From a virus, in IMG/VR virus record IMGVR_UViG_3300029258_002750, positions 186,001 through 250,000 of that record: 64,000 bases of DNA. One strand, 5' to 3'. The translations under genes and the position numbers were made by a program. Positions 39,382-48,450 of the stretch are shown in pieces (the first letter of the stretch is position 1; every line of letters begins with the position of its first letter). The notes under the pieces were generated by a model. It made no database searches and was not told the DNA's origin. It saw only the letters and a list, made by a program, of their open reading frames with translations.

Positions 39382-39651
39382 ATGCCGAAGATCGAACTGG
39401 ACGAGTTAGGAGAGGCCCACGTCAAGCTGCTCATGGAGACGAGAGGCAGGGCAGTGGCCGAGGCCGAGAGGAAGTTCAACGAGGGCCTGGAGATCGTGCT
39501 GCGAGCGAGCAACCACGAGTGGCCCGGCACAGACCTGGGTGTCCGCAAGAAGGAAGGCAAGATGCTCCTTGTGTGGGGGGATGAGCTGACCAAGGAGAAG
39601 GGGGCCATCGCGGCCAGCGGTGGTCCGCCGGAAGATACGCCGCCCTACTAG
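39382..39651 (+). CDS. small hypothetical protein
   Basis: An 89-residue protein, ATG 39382 after GGTGGAGAGC. The preceding gap of 72 bases holds no gene. It is a helical, charged protein (VKLLMETRGRAVAEAERKFNEG) with a short Trp-containing strand (LLVWGDELT) and a Gly/Pro tail. Unknown function. Confidence 0.6.
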   Translation: MPKIELDELGEAHVKLLMETRGRAVAEAERKFNEGLEIVLRASNHEWPGTDLGVRKKEGKMLLVWGDELTKEKGAIAASGGPPEDTPPY

Positions 39652-39661
39652 GAGGCGATGA

Positions 39662-40129
39662 ATGAGCACCCTGATTCGACAAGGCGACACGCTTCCGCTG
39701 TCGTTGCAGCTCCCGGACGGGGTCACCTCGAAGTACCCGCAGGCGGACATCTACTCGGTGGCCGGGGCACTCCTGACCACCGTGGACCTCGTCCACCGCG
39801 CCACCGGGCTCTACACGGTCGACACGGAGAACATGCCTGCCCAGGACTTCGTGACGGTCGTCTACACCGTCTACGATGACGCCGGTCACACGATCGTCTC
39901 TGCCACGTACGACCGGACGTCCGAGGTGTTCGTTCGGGCCGCGTTCATCGCGCTGGGCGACCTCGTGGACGGGACGGTCACCGTCCAGACAGCCCTGGCT
40001 CGCGCGAACGCGGCTGCGGCCGGGAAGGTCGTCAGAACGATGGGTAACCGTTACGAGTACCGCAATGACGCGGACACGGGCGCCCTGTTCACCAACATCG
40101 ACAACGACACGGAGCGGACCCCGGTGTGA
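39662..40129 (+). CDS. hypothetical structural protein
   Basis: A 155-residue protein. The N-terminal half is beta-rich with a lead-in (TLIRQGDTLPLSLQLPDG) and FVTVVYTVYDDAGHTIVS, like small immunoglobulin-fold virion domains. The C-terminus has an Ala-rich helix (VQTALARANAAAAGKVVRT). Its stop overlaps the next GTG. Confidence 0.6.
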   Translation: MSTLIRQGDTLPLSLQLPDGVTSKYPQADIYSVAGALLTTVDLVHRATGLYTVDTENMPAQDFVTVVYTVYDDAGHTIVSATYDRTSEVFVRAAFIALGDLVDGTVTVQTALARANAAAAGKVVRTMGNRYEYRNDADTGALFTNIDNDTERTPV

Positions 40130-40401
40130 CGACGGTCAGGCGCGTCTACACTTTCGGATGGGATGGACCTCCGCCCTCAGGCGAGGAGGACGAGCCCACG
40201 TTCGTCTTTACCGGCGGCTGGTTCGGACAGTCGTACGACATTCCGCTCATCGAACCGCTGGATCCATCGATCGTGGCTCACGAGCAGAAGATCACCGGCC
40301 AGCTGACGACGTTCTTCGCACAGGGCACAGGCTCGACGATCAGTCCCGGCACCAGGGGCGTGGAGAGCGGAGACGCGAGGGTTGGTGAGGTGGTGCTGTA
40401 G
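40126..40401 (+). CDS. small hypothetical protein
   Basis: A 91-residue protein starting at GTG 40126 in GTGA overlap. Beta-rich N-terminus with several Trp and Phe (RRVYTFGWDGPP, FVFTGGWFGQSYDIP), helical end. It abuts the first of three paralogous fibre genes, sharing a base with its GTG start, so it may be part of the fibre set. Confidence 0.55.
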   Translation: MTTVRRVYTFGWDGPPPSGEEDEPTFVFTGGWFGQSYDIPLIEPLDPSIVAHEQKITGQLTTFFAQGTGSTISPGTRGVESGDARVGEVVL

Positions 40402-42596
40402 TGGCTGTCTTCCCGACGAGCACGATCAACAAGCAGAACGTGAAGTTCCGGTACGGGGAGCAGTACGTCTCGGAGGCCGCGAACCGGAAATTCCTCGCGA
40501 TCCCGAGAGGCGTCTACTACGGCTTCATCCCCACGTTCGAGAACGACGTGCTGACCCTCGCGCCGGACCCGACCTACGGAGTCTCTCAGGCTCGGCTCAC
40601 GTCGTCCGACGATCCGCTGATCGCGCTCGATGTCGTGACCACTGAGTCGATCACGCTTGACTTCACCGGTCACTCGAGCTACCCGGTGAACGTGGTCCTC
40701 AAGGCCAACGGGGCGCTGGGGCTGGCGCACTCAGCCCAGGTCTTCACCAAGGTCGGGGCCGCGACTGATCCGACCGAGCTGCTGCTCGGCGAGGTCACGG
40801 CCGCGAACACGATCGACGTGACGCTGCCCGCCAAGAGGAGCAACCCCTACGCCTACGCCGGGGCGCCTCTCGGCTACGGCTTCATGCCCTCGGGGTCGGT
40901 CGAGGATCTCATCGCCGCCGTCTCCCTGGTGCAGGAGGTCGAGAACGCCAGAACCGATCTGACTGGCTTCACGCACCCGACCCTGCGTGAGCGGCTCGAC
41001 GCCGACGCCACTGGTCCGGCCATCGCCGAGCGGCTGGGGAAAGAGCTGCGGACGATTGTCAGCGAGGACATCACGCTGCCGTCTGCGCCTACCGGCAGTA
41101 TCAACGTGAGCCGGTCGTTCTCGGCCCTCTACCGATCGTCCTCGCCTGTCGAGAACATCCCCGGGTTCGCCTCCGAGGACCGCAACGGTGCGATCACGGG
41201 TGGAACACTCCCAGTTCTGGTGCCGCCGGGTGCGCTGTCTGACTCGGAGCGCAACGTCTGCATGGTTATCGATACCTCGACCGAGCGCCGGATCCAGAAC
41301 ACTGCCAAGGTGGCGGCCTACGGGCGGCTGACGCTCTCCGAGGTCGTGCTCACGGGCACGCTCACGTTCGTGGCCGCAAGCGATCGGGTCAGCGGAGCTG
41401 GAACCGACTTCCCGAACCAGGTAGAGGTTGGGGACATCGTCCAAGATACGGCCGATGACTACTACGAGGTGACCGCGATTCCCCAGACCGTGACAGGCGA
41501 GCTGCTCGCGACGATCGGCGGCTCACCCGCTCCGCACGATCTCTCGACGACTCCGCTCTCGAACCCAACGGCGATCATCCCCGGCTCCGTCTCGATCGAC
41601 GTCGTGGTGGACGGTGTAGGGTCCGACGTCATCATCGACGACGGGGCCGGGAACCTCACGAGCGCCGCGCTGACCGCACCCGGGACGATCAATTACACGA
41701 CCGGGGCAATGACCGGAGTCACGGTCAACCTCCAGGCGGCCTCGCTGGTCCAGGCCAACTACACCACGGTGACCAACGAGATCCAGATCTCGACGCCAGC
41801 TGCCACCCCCGGCTCGTCGGCTACATTGCTGAGGCGGCGGTTCACTCTCTCCTTCTACGTTCGCACCGGCATCGGAGCCGAGTCCGGCCTGGCGCTCGAC
41901 GGCGGCCCGACGCTTCGGTTCTTCTTCCCGCTCTGGGACACGATGGAGACGTCGCAGTTCGACTACCTGCCGTACCTCTTCAGGAACGCGGACGCCGAGC
42001 CGGTGATCGACGCGACGACCGTGATCTCAGGCCGCGCGCTGGTAGCCGCCAACGCGGGTGATGGGAAGGCCGGGGCCATCAACGAGATTCAGGACACGGG
42101 GAACCCGCTGCCGGACGGCTTCTACCACACGCTCAACTTCAACGGCGCATCCGATGGCGGGAGCGGCGTTGCCAACATCACGCAGCGAGGGCCGACCGGG
42201 CCAACAGGGCCAGACGCATCTGGCGGGCCGGTCGGACCAACTGGTCCGAAGGGCGATCAGGGACCCGGCTTCGAGCGATCGTCCGGCGACAACCCTGGAA
42301 CCTATCCGATCGTAGAGACATTCAACGTACCCCAGGGCTACTTTGGGTATACGCCAGGGACGACCTGGACCGACACGCACGACTTCAGTGCCACTCACAG
42401 CATCTCGGAGATCTTGTTCGGAACGACGGGGCTCTCGAAGTGGAACCCGAACGACGACCATGGGGACGACCGCTGGCAGATCGAGCTGCTCGAGAAGATC
42501 TCGGCTACGACGTTGCGGGTGACCGGCTATGTGCCGCTCGGCAACCCGGATGTCGCCGGTATCCGATTCCTCTTCAACGCTGCGGGGCTTGACTGA
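40401..42596 (+). CDS. tail fibre/appendage protein 1 with collagen-like segment
   Basis: A 731-residue protein, first of three paralogs. The N-terminus has IPRGVYYGFIPTFENDVLTL and SITLDFTGHSSYPVNVVLKA, which align with the other two. A central unit carries INYTTGAMTGVTVNLQ (about 41690-41740). A collagen-like GPTGPTGPDASGGPVGPTGP lies near residue 600. The C-terminal 120 residues form an acidic beta domain, probably the tip. The shared N-terminus probably attaches to the baseplate. Likely host-binding appendage, but no receptor-binding motif is known. Confidence 0.7.
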   Translation: MAVFPTSTINKQNVKFRYGEQYVSEAANRKFLAIPRGVYYGFIPTFENDVLTLAPDPTYGVSQARLTSSDDPLIALDVVTTESITLDFTGHSSYPVNVVLKANGALGLAHSAQVFTKVGAATDPTELLLGEVTAANTIDVTLPAKRSNPYAYAGAPLGYGFMPSGSVEDLIAAVSLVQEVENARTDLTGFTHPTLRERLDADATGPAIAERLGKELRTIVSEDITLPSAPTGSINVSRSFSALYRSSSPVENIPGFASEDRNGAITGGTLPVLVPPGALSDSERNVCMVIDTSTERRIQNTAKVAAYGRLTLSEVVLTGTLTFVAASDRVSGAGTDFPNQVEVGDIVQDTADDYYEVTAIPQTVTGELLATIGGSPAPHDLSTTPLSNPTAIIPGSVSIDVVVDGVGSDVIIDDGAGNLTSAALTAPGTINYTTGAMTGVTVNLQAASLVQANYTTVTNEIQISTPAATPGSSATLLRRRFTLSFYVRTGIGAESGLALDGGPTLRFFFPLWDTMETSQFDYLPYLFRNADAEPVIDATTVISGRALVAANAGDGKAGAINEIQDTGNPLPDGFYHTLNFNGASDGGSGVANITQRGPTGPTGPDASGGPVGPTGPKGDQGPGFERSSGDNPGTYPIVETFNVPQGYFGYTPGTTWTDTHDFSATHSISEILFGTTGLSKWNPNDDHGDDRWQIELLEKISATTLRVTGYVPLGNPDVAGIRFLFNAAGLD

Positions 42597-44578
42597 TGGC
42601 GATCTACCCCGTCGAGTTCTTCACCCTGGGCAACGCGCTACTCAACTACTCCGACGAGTGGCAGTCGGCGCCGCTCGTTCAGAAGTTCGGGGGGATGCCG
42701 AAAGGCGTCTACGTCGGATTCACGCCAACCGTGGCCTCGCCGGTGCTCAACCTGGTGACCGACGCCGCCGAGGGCTTCTCGCTCCTCAAGACAGCATCTC
42801 AGGACGATCCGGGAGGACTGACAGTCGCTCTGGACTCGAACATCTCCCTGGACTTCACGGGTCAGCCTCCAGGCGACTTCCCGCTTCACGTGATCGCGCG
42901 AGCCTCGTACACAGCCGACGGGTCAGCGCCGACCTCGGCCGAGATCATCACCAGGTCAGCTGGACCAGTGGCCCACGACGAGGTGCTAGTCTGCATCGTG
43001 ACCGGGAACGCCGGGGCGATGACGATCTCCTACCGGCTTGTGCTGAACTTCGGCCACTCCCACACGGTCGAGCTGGACGCCAGCCTCAACGGCACTTCTT
43101 CGATCGACGACAGCCACTCCCACACGGTCGTCGCCGGGGTCGTGCAGATGGCGTCCGGCCACACGCACTCCCTGGATATGCTGCGGGATGCGCCGCTGGC
43201 CTACGACGGTGTCGACTTCGGCTTCATGCCCGCCGGATCTGTCGAAGACCTCGCGACGGCCGTCGAGATCGTCAACGAGATGGCCGCAGCTCGGATCGGG
43301 CTGGATTCGACCGTCTACGACACGCTCTCCGAACGACTCGCTGCCGACCAGAGCGCGCCCTCGATGGGCGGTCGGTTGGGTTTCATCCTCGCGGCGCTAC
43401 GAAGCAACGACTACCTGGTCGAGTCGGGCGATACCTCGGTCAACGTCTCGGGATCGTTCTCCGAGGTCAACCGGCTCCACAAGCCCGAGATCACTCTCGA
43501 CGGCCAGGGCGCCGAGGGTGTGCGCGGGGCCGTCTCGTCGCCCAACGACGACGTACGCAACATCGCGGTGGTGCTTGACGCGGTGACCGGATACCGGCTC
43601 CTCGACGATGACGACACTCGGCGAGTGATCTTCGGCCGCGTGACCGGCCCAGAGGAATCCACGCTCACCGGGACCTACAACTTCCTGAACGCCCAGAAGG
43701 CCGTGTCGATCACGGACGGCCAGGCGGTCGGAGAGCTGGAGGTTGGGGACACGATCATGGGTGTTGACGGCCTCTACTATGAGGTCGGGACGATCTTCTC
43801 TGACGAGCTGATCGAGCTGGTCGACGAGTACCAGGGGCCAAACGCCGCGTCGGGCGGCCTGACGAAGCGGCGCTGGACGCTGGAGCTGAAGAAGATCTCG
43901 GGCACGCTCGAGATCGATGCCGAGGCTGATGCGGCGACCACCATCCGGTTCATCTTCCCCGCCTTTGTGCCGCTCGAGACAGGCATGGCCGATCAGCGGC
44001 TCATTCACCACATGCCGGGCGGTAAGCCGCCGCTGCCCGACGCGACTACGACGCAGCGAGGCCGCGTGCTCTTGTCTCAGTCTGGCGCGAAGCTGGGCGC
44101 GATCAATATCCAAAACGCGGGTGCACCGCTGGTTGGCGGACCGTTCCACACGATCAACTTCCGTGACGGAGGCGGCCAGGTCATCGAGACCGGCGATGGT
44201 GAGGTCACAGTCGGCGAGATCGGACCGACTGGACCAACAGGCGACCCCGGCATCCCGGGAGCCCCAGGACCAACCGGGCCGGATGGTGTTGGATTCGACG
44301 AGATCAACGTCTGGGAACTCAGCGGGTGGTTGCCCAGCTCCGGCTACAACTCGGGTGGCCCGAACACCTACAGCTTCCAGACGGGGATGGGGCACACGAT
44401 CAGGGCCTTGTGCGGCGGCATCGCCTCGTGGGATGACGATGGCGTCTTCGAGACCAGTACGCCGGACGAGATCGAGATCATCGACATCACCGGCGTAGGA
44501 ACAGGCACCGGCCGGATCGAGATCACCCTGCGCAACGACACGCGCGCGAAGCTCTTCTTGTCATCGGCGGGGTCGTAA
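42596..44578 (+). CDS. tail fibre/appendage protein 2 with collagen-like segment
   Basis: A 660-residue paralog of the preceding protein. Matching blocks: MPKGVYVGFTPTVASPVLNL, NISLDFTGQPPGDFPLHVIA and the domain VGELEVGDTIMGVDGLYYEV. It has an insertion with two HSHTV repeats (GHSHTVELD and DSHSHTVVAG, near residues 155-190) that may bind metal. The collagen-like GPTGPTGDPGIPGAPGPTGP lies near residue 550. The C-terminal domain of 110 residues differs from that of fibre 1. Stop and next ATG are adjacent. Confidence 0.7.
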   Translation: MAIYPVEFFTLGNALLNYSDEWQSAPLVQKFGGMPKGVYVGFTPTVASPVLNLVTDAAEGFSLLKTASQDDPGGLTVALDSNISLDFTGQPPGDFPLHVIARASYTADGSAPTSAEIITRSAGPVAHDEVLVCIVTGNAGAMTISYRLVLNFGHSHTVELDASLNGTSSIDDSHSHTVVAGVVQMASGHTHSLDMLRDAPLAYDGVDFGFMPAGSVEDLATAVEIVNEMAAARIGLDSTVYDTLSERLAADQSAPSMGGRLGFILAALRSNDYLVESGDTSVNVSGSFSEVNRLHKPEITLDGQGAEGVRGAVSSPNDDVRNIAVVLDAVTGYRLLDDDDTRRVIFGRVTGPEESTLTGTYNFLNAQKAVSITDGQAVGELEVGDTIMGVDGLYYEVGTIFSDELIELVDEYQGPNAASGGLTKRRWTLELKKISGTLEIDAEADAATTIRFIFPAFVPLETGMADQRLIHHMPGGKPPLPDATTTQRGRVLLSQSGAKLGAINIQNAGAPLVGGPFHTINFRDGGGQVIETGDGEVTVGEIGPTGPTGDPGIPGAPGPTGPDGVGFDEINVWELSGWLPSSGYNSGGPNTYSFQTGMGHTIRALCGGIASWDDDGVFETSTPDEIEIIDITGVGTGTGRIEITLRNDTRAKLFLSSAGS

Positions 44579-46444
44579 ATGGCGAGCTTCCCTACATACG
44601 ACTTCACCGAAGAGTTCGTGAAGACTCGCTTCTTGGAGCCGTTCGCGGGTGATGCCATCAACGTGCGCGCGCTCGCCCTTCCGCGAGGTGTGTATCTGGG
44701 CTTCATCCCGCAGACGACGCCAGGCTCCGACATCCTGGTGCTGGCCACCGACCCGAACCACAACTTCTCCAAGCTGTCGGTCGGTTCCCAGACCAGGAAG
44801 ATGAACGTCGACCTCTTCACGGCCAACGATGTGGACCTGAACTTCAACGGACACACCGTGTTCCCGGTCTACGTGATCGCAAGGGCGGACTACCGAGACA
44901 AGATCGCGACCCAGGCCAAGATCCTGACGAGGGCGACGACCGCCTCCGGGCCACAGGAGGTGCTGATTTGCAAGGTGGACAAGGTCGGCGCTGACCTTAC
45001 GGTCACGTACGACTTCCCGGACACGCGTCAGCCGCCGATCGCGTTCGACGGGCAAGTGGTCGGATTCATGCCTGACGACGCGATCACCGACCTGGAGATC
45101 GGCAACTCGACGCGGGCCGAGGTTACCGACGCGCGGCTGTCGGCGCACACGACGCCCGCGCCGCACCCGAGCCTGGCCGATCGTATCGAAGCCGATCTGG
45201 TCGGTCCGTCGATGGCCGACCGACTCGGCTACCGGCTCAGTCTCCTCGTCGGCAACCTGGTAACGGGGGTGGCCGGAACAGCGACGAATGTGTCCGGTTC
45301 GTTTGCGGCCACGAATCGCGAGTTCGCTCCTCTGATCGACGTCGTCCCCGGCGGAACAGAGACGGACGAGGGCGCGCTCACCGACCCTACCGACACGCTC
45401 CGCAACCTGTGTTTCGTCGTGGACGGAGGCACCGGCCAGCGGGTCGTCGACTCGACCAGCCGGGAGCCGATTTACGGCAGTCTCGTGTTCACGGAGTCGG
45501 CCCCCGGCTCCGACATCTCCGGCAACGTGTCCGGGACGATCAACTTCTACAACGGCACAACCACCGTCGATGGGACCGGCAACCCGTTCGCCTCCATCCA
45601 AGAGGGCGACCTGGTCAAGGCGACGAGTCCGCCTGGCGACGACAGGTGGTACGAGATCGCCGAGATCGACGACGCGAACAACGCCACGCTGGGAGCCGCC
45701 TTCCAAGGCGGGACGCCTGGAGGTCCGGCCATTCCCGTCGTCAATCCGCCGTTCCGTCGGTACACCCTGAACTTCTTCACCGTGTCGGGTGGTGCTCACT
45801 CGATGCCGGGTGGCAGCTCGATCAGGTTCCTCTTCCCGGCCTTCTACCGCGCCGACAGGTCGATCTTCGATGGGTGGCTGCTCCTCAAGCGGAACGGTGA
45901 GCTGCCGCCGGTGCCCGATGCGACCGAGTCCACGCCCGGCAAGGCGCTGCTCGCAGCCCCAGACGGCAAGGTGGGCTCGCTCAGATCGGTCGAGAACAAC
46001 GGAACGCCGGTTGGCAACGACTACCACACGCTCAACTTCGTCTACGGCGGTGCCTCGGACGCTGGTCTGGGCGTGGCCGAGGTGTCGGTAATCGGCGCGA
46101 AGGGGCCGAAGGGGGCTGACTCGAACCCGGGTCCAACGGGGCCGCAGGGAGACCCCGGCTACGGCTTCACGAACTGCAACCCGTTCGAGAAGGATTCGTT
46201 GTGGGTCGGCCCTGGCCCGACGGTCTCGAAGTCGTTCACGGTCGATTTCAGCTCGGTGTCCCCGTCGATCTCTTCGATCCGACACGTCTGGGGCGGCCTC
46301 GCCGGATTGCGAGGGTTCAACCAGGGGAGAGAGATCAGAATCGACCACCTCAGCTTCTCCGGCTCGACGGGCCGGATCGACGGTCGCCTGATCGGCGCGG
46401 CCGAAAACATCTACTTCAAGCTATGGTTGGGGGCCTGCGAATGA
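44579..46444 (+). CDS. tail fibre/appendage protein 3 with collagen-like segment
   Basis: A 621-residue third paralog, with LPRGVYLGFIPQTTPGSDIL, DVDLNFNGHTVFPVYVIARA and the IQEGDLVKATSPPGDDRWYE module. The collagen-like part reads GAKGPKGADSNPGPTGPQGD. The variable C-terminal domain again differs from the other two. Three tandem copies with a common base and different tips look like a gene family made by duplication, giving three adsorption specificities or a mixed fibre. Confidence 0.7.
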   Translation: MASFPTYDFTEEFVKTRFLEPFAGDAINVRALALPRGVYLGFIPQTTPGSDILVLATDPNHNFSKLSVGSQTRKMNVDLFTANDVDLNFNGHTVFPVYVIARADYRDKIATQAKILTRATTASGPQEVLICKVDKVGADLTVTYDFPDTRQPPIAFDGQVVGFMPDDAITDLEIGNSTRAEVTDARLSAHTTPAPHPSLADRIEADLVGPSMADRLGYRLSLLVGNLVTGVAGTATNVSGSFAATNREFAPLIDVVPGGTETDEGALTDPTDTLRNLCFVVDGGTGQRVVDSTSREPIYGSLVFTESAPGSDISGNVSGTINFYNGTTTVDGTGNPFASIQEGDLVKATSPPGDDRWYEIAEIDDANNATLGAAFQGGTPGGPAIPVVNPPFRRYTLNFFTVSGGAHSMPGGSSIRFLFPAFYRADRSIFDGWLLLKRNGELPPVPDATESTPGKALLAAPDGKVGSLRSVENNGTPVGNDYHTLNFVYGGASDAGLGVAEVSVIGAKGPKGADSNPGPTGPQGDPGYGFTNCNPFEKDSLWVGPGPTVSKSFTVDFSSVSPSISSIRHVWGGLAGLRGFNQGREIRIDHLSFSGSTGRIDGRLIGAAENIYFKLWLGACE

Positions 46445-47043
46445 GGCACTACTTCGGATACCTGGCAGACGGCGCCTTGACCTCGATCGAGACCCACACG
46501 CCCGGCGGCTGGCCGCCCTGTGACTGCTCGCCTGGCTGCGAGGGTCTCTCCAACCCGGACTGCAAGCACGAGAATTCGACGACGCTTCGGGCGAGTCGGG
46601 CCAAGCACCGGCCGGACATCGTCGGCTACATCGCCTACGATTGTCCATGCCCAGCTGAGATGAAGCACTGCGCAGGTCACGTGAGCGTAGTCTTCGCCGA
46701 GAACTGGGTCGTGGACGGCAAGCTGACCCCCAAACCTGTGACGAAGCACTACATCGACGGCGAGGAGGTCACACAGGGCCAGACGATCGCGAGGCCGCCT
46801 GGCACCGAGCTGGAGTACAAGCTCGCGTCGCCTGGGATCCCAGATGGCACCAAGGTCAACTGCTCACAGGCCCGGTCTACGTGGGTTGCCCCCGAGGCCG
46901 AATGGGAGATGGTCTTTACCAACGGCGAGACGCCGGTGAAGAGGCTGGTTGTGCCTGCCCAGGGCGCTGTCGGTATGGTCAAGGCCGCCGGGATGCTGGC
47001 GCGCGGCACTCGGTTTAGGATTCTCGGCTGGGCAGTAGGGTAA
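46441..47043 (+). CDS. Cys-rich hypothetical virion-associated protein
   Basis: A 200-residue protein in ATGA overlap with fibre 3. The N-terminal region is Cys-rich (PPCDCSPGCEGLSNPDCKH, YDCPCP and AEMKHCAG, residues 25-80), probably metal-bound or disulphide-linked. The rest is beta-rich (VTKHYIDGEEVTQGQTIARP). No recognised family. It follows the fibres and may be a small tip protein or cargo. Confidence 0.55.
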   Translation: MRHYFGYLADGALTSIETHTPGGWPPCDCSPGCEGLSNPDCKHENSTTLRASRAKHRPDIVGYIAYDCPCPAEMKHCAGHVSVVFAENWVVDGKLTPKPVTKHYIDGEEVTQGQTIARPPGTELEYKLASPGIPDGTKVNCSQARSTWVAPEAEWEMVFTNGETPVKRLVVPAQGAVGMVKAAGMLARGTRFRILGWAVG

Positions 47044-47087
47044 GCTGTTCGGCCCCAACAATCAGCCCACTGTGGGAGGAGGAAGAC

Positions 47088-47405
47088 GTGAGACGAGTTC
47101 TCGCTATGACGGTGCTGGTGGGCGTTCTGTTCTTGAGCGCCTGTGCTTGCGATCGTCATCCGGTGACGATGGTGAGCATCGACAGCTACGTCGAGTCCAT
47201 CGAGAAGATCAAGGACAACCTGGAGAAGGACATCCGCCCCGGCTACTCGGAGGCGCTGGACGCGGCCGTCGAGGCCGAAGCGATCATCCCCGAGCTGAAG
47301 GAGGGACGGCTGGACGTCGTGGACGCCACGATCCTTCTCTGCGACGACTGTCTGACAGGCGCCGTCGAGGAGAAGAAGGCCGCCGAGGGCGGAGGTGACC
47401 AGTGA
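47088..47405 (+). CDS. small lipoprotein
   Basis: A 105-residue protein starting at GTG 47088 after GGAGGAGG. It has a clear signal peptide (MRRVLAMTVLVGVLF) and lipobox LSAC with the modified Cys at residue 19, followed by a helical, acidic body (residues 30-90). Phage lipoproteins often act in lysis (o-spanin), superinfection exclusion or surface modification. The body lacks the Pro-rich spanin signature, so the role is open. Overlaps the next gene by four bases. Confidence 0.7.
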   Translation: MRRVLAMTVLVGVLFLSACACDRHPVTMVSIDSYVESIEKIKDNLEKDIRPGYSEALDAAVEAEAIIPELKEGRLDVVDATILLCDDCLTGAVEEKKAAEGGGDQ

Positions 47406-47923
47406 GCGACGAGTCCGCCCCGACCCCCGACCTGAAGGAGCAGGTCATCGCCATCGCCGAGCCGAAGCTCGTCGAGGCAGCCGACCGGATTCGCGGCAAC
47501 TTCATGACGAAGTTCGGCGAGTTCGTCGAGGCAGCTCACAAGGACGAGCTGGAGGATCTGTTCAAGGGCGCGGCCGACGCCAAGGTCAAGTGTCTCGTGC
47601 AGACGGATCCCGAGAAGGCCCGGCAGTGGGCGCAGGTCTACGAGTCCAAGGTCCGCGCGATGGAGACGCTGGGCCTGGGCGCGAAGGTTGTCGCGGATGC
47701 CAAGGCCGCGAGCTTCCTGATGGAGACCGTGAACCTCGTCCTCGACACACTCGAGGACATCGCGATCAGCATCATCAAGGGCGTCACGGCCGGACTCGTG
47801 TCCGGCGCGATCAACGCCCTCACCGGCGGCGCAGCCGGGGCCGTGGGAGGAGGGATCGCGGGCGCGGTCGATTCCTTTCTCGACGCTGCTGGAGACGCCG
47901 CCACCGGACCCTCTGAGAGCTGA
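47402..47923 (+). CDS. membrane protein, possible holin-like or lipoprotein partner
   Basis: A 173-residue protein in GTGA overlap with the lipoprotein gene. The N-terminal 110 residues are soluble and helical (DLKEQVIAIAEPKLVEAADR). Residues about 115-165 are Gly/Ala-rich and hydrophobic (IIKGVTAGLVSGAINALTGG), giving one or two membrane spans. Paired with the lipoprotein it might be a membrane unit. No specific family recognised. Confidence 0.55.
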   Translation: MSDESAPTPDLKEQVIAIAEPKLVEAADRIRGNFMTKFGEFVEAAHKDELEDLFKGAADAKVKCLVQTDPEKARQWAQVYESKVRAMETLGLGAKVVADAKAASFLMETVNLVLDTLEDIAISIIKGVTAGLVSGAINALTGGAAGAVGGGIAGAVDSFLDAAGDAATGPSES

Positions 47924-47942
47924 CGGGCTCAAGGACAGAACG

Positions 47943-48326
47943 ATGGCAGAGTTCACGATCGAACAGGTGGAGCAGCACGCCAAGGACGTGCTCGAGGTGT
48001 TCGAGGACGGCTGGCAGTGGACCGATCTCTTCGAGATCGTCCCGAAGGTGATGGAGATCGTCGAGGCGGTCGAGGGCATGACCGGCGCAGAGAAGGCTGC
48101 GGCGGCCGAGCAGATCCTCGACTACGTGATCGATGAGACCGACATCCCGTGGCTGCCGGACAGCCTCATCGACCCGATCCTCAAGAAGGGGGTCCGCTAC
48201 ATGATGCCCGTCATCTGCAAGGCGGCGAAGGGCGGCGAGGACGGCTACGCGATCAACAACGACGCGGTCACCAGGCTGGGCGACCTCGCCCGCGACCCGG
48301 AGACCGGGGGCGCGGCCGAAGGGTAG
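47943..48326 (+). CDS. hypothetical small helical protein
   Basis: A 127-residue acidic protein. Helical N-terminus with Trp (VLEVFEDGWQWTDLFEI), then ILDYVIDETDIPWLPDSLID, a pattern seen in several phage and bacterial small proteins of unknown function. A moderately hydrophobic region around residues 60-85. It forms a three-gene block with the lipoprotein and membrane genes. A gap of 124 bases follows, with a -10-like CATAAT. Confidence 0.55.
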   Translation: MAEFTIEQVEQHAKDVLEVFEDGWQWTDLFEIVPKVMEIVEAVEGMTGAEKAAAAEQILDYVIDETDIPWLPDSLIDPILKKGVRYMMPVICKAAKGGEDGYAINNDAVTRLGDLARDPETGGAAEG

Positions 48327-48424
48327 GACTCATCCCGTCTTGGGACAGCTTGGGGCGGCTCGCGGGGTACTCGGGCCGTCCCTTGTTGTTCGGGCGCGTC
48401 CTGGTGCTCTCCCGCCTTGGGGCG

Positions 48425-48430
48425 CATAAT
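48425..48430 (+). promoter_or_regulatory. putative -10 box (CATAAT)
   Basis: CATAATG lies in a 124-base gap (48327-48450) that otherwise holds only GC-rich sequence with no gene. It is 20 bases before ATG 48451. A -35 box is not convincing (TGGTGC at 17 bases upstream). Confidence 0.35.
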
Positions 48431-48450
48431 GGGGCACGGAGCTTCGGCTT

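Noticed and set aside
44561-46348. Long minus-strand open frame opposite fibre 3
   Set aside because: Same shadow effect, with no conserved motif. The plus-strand gene has clear paralogs.
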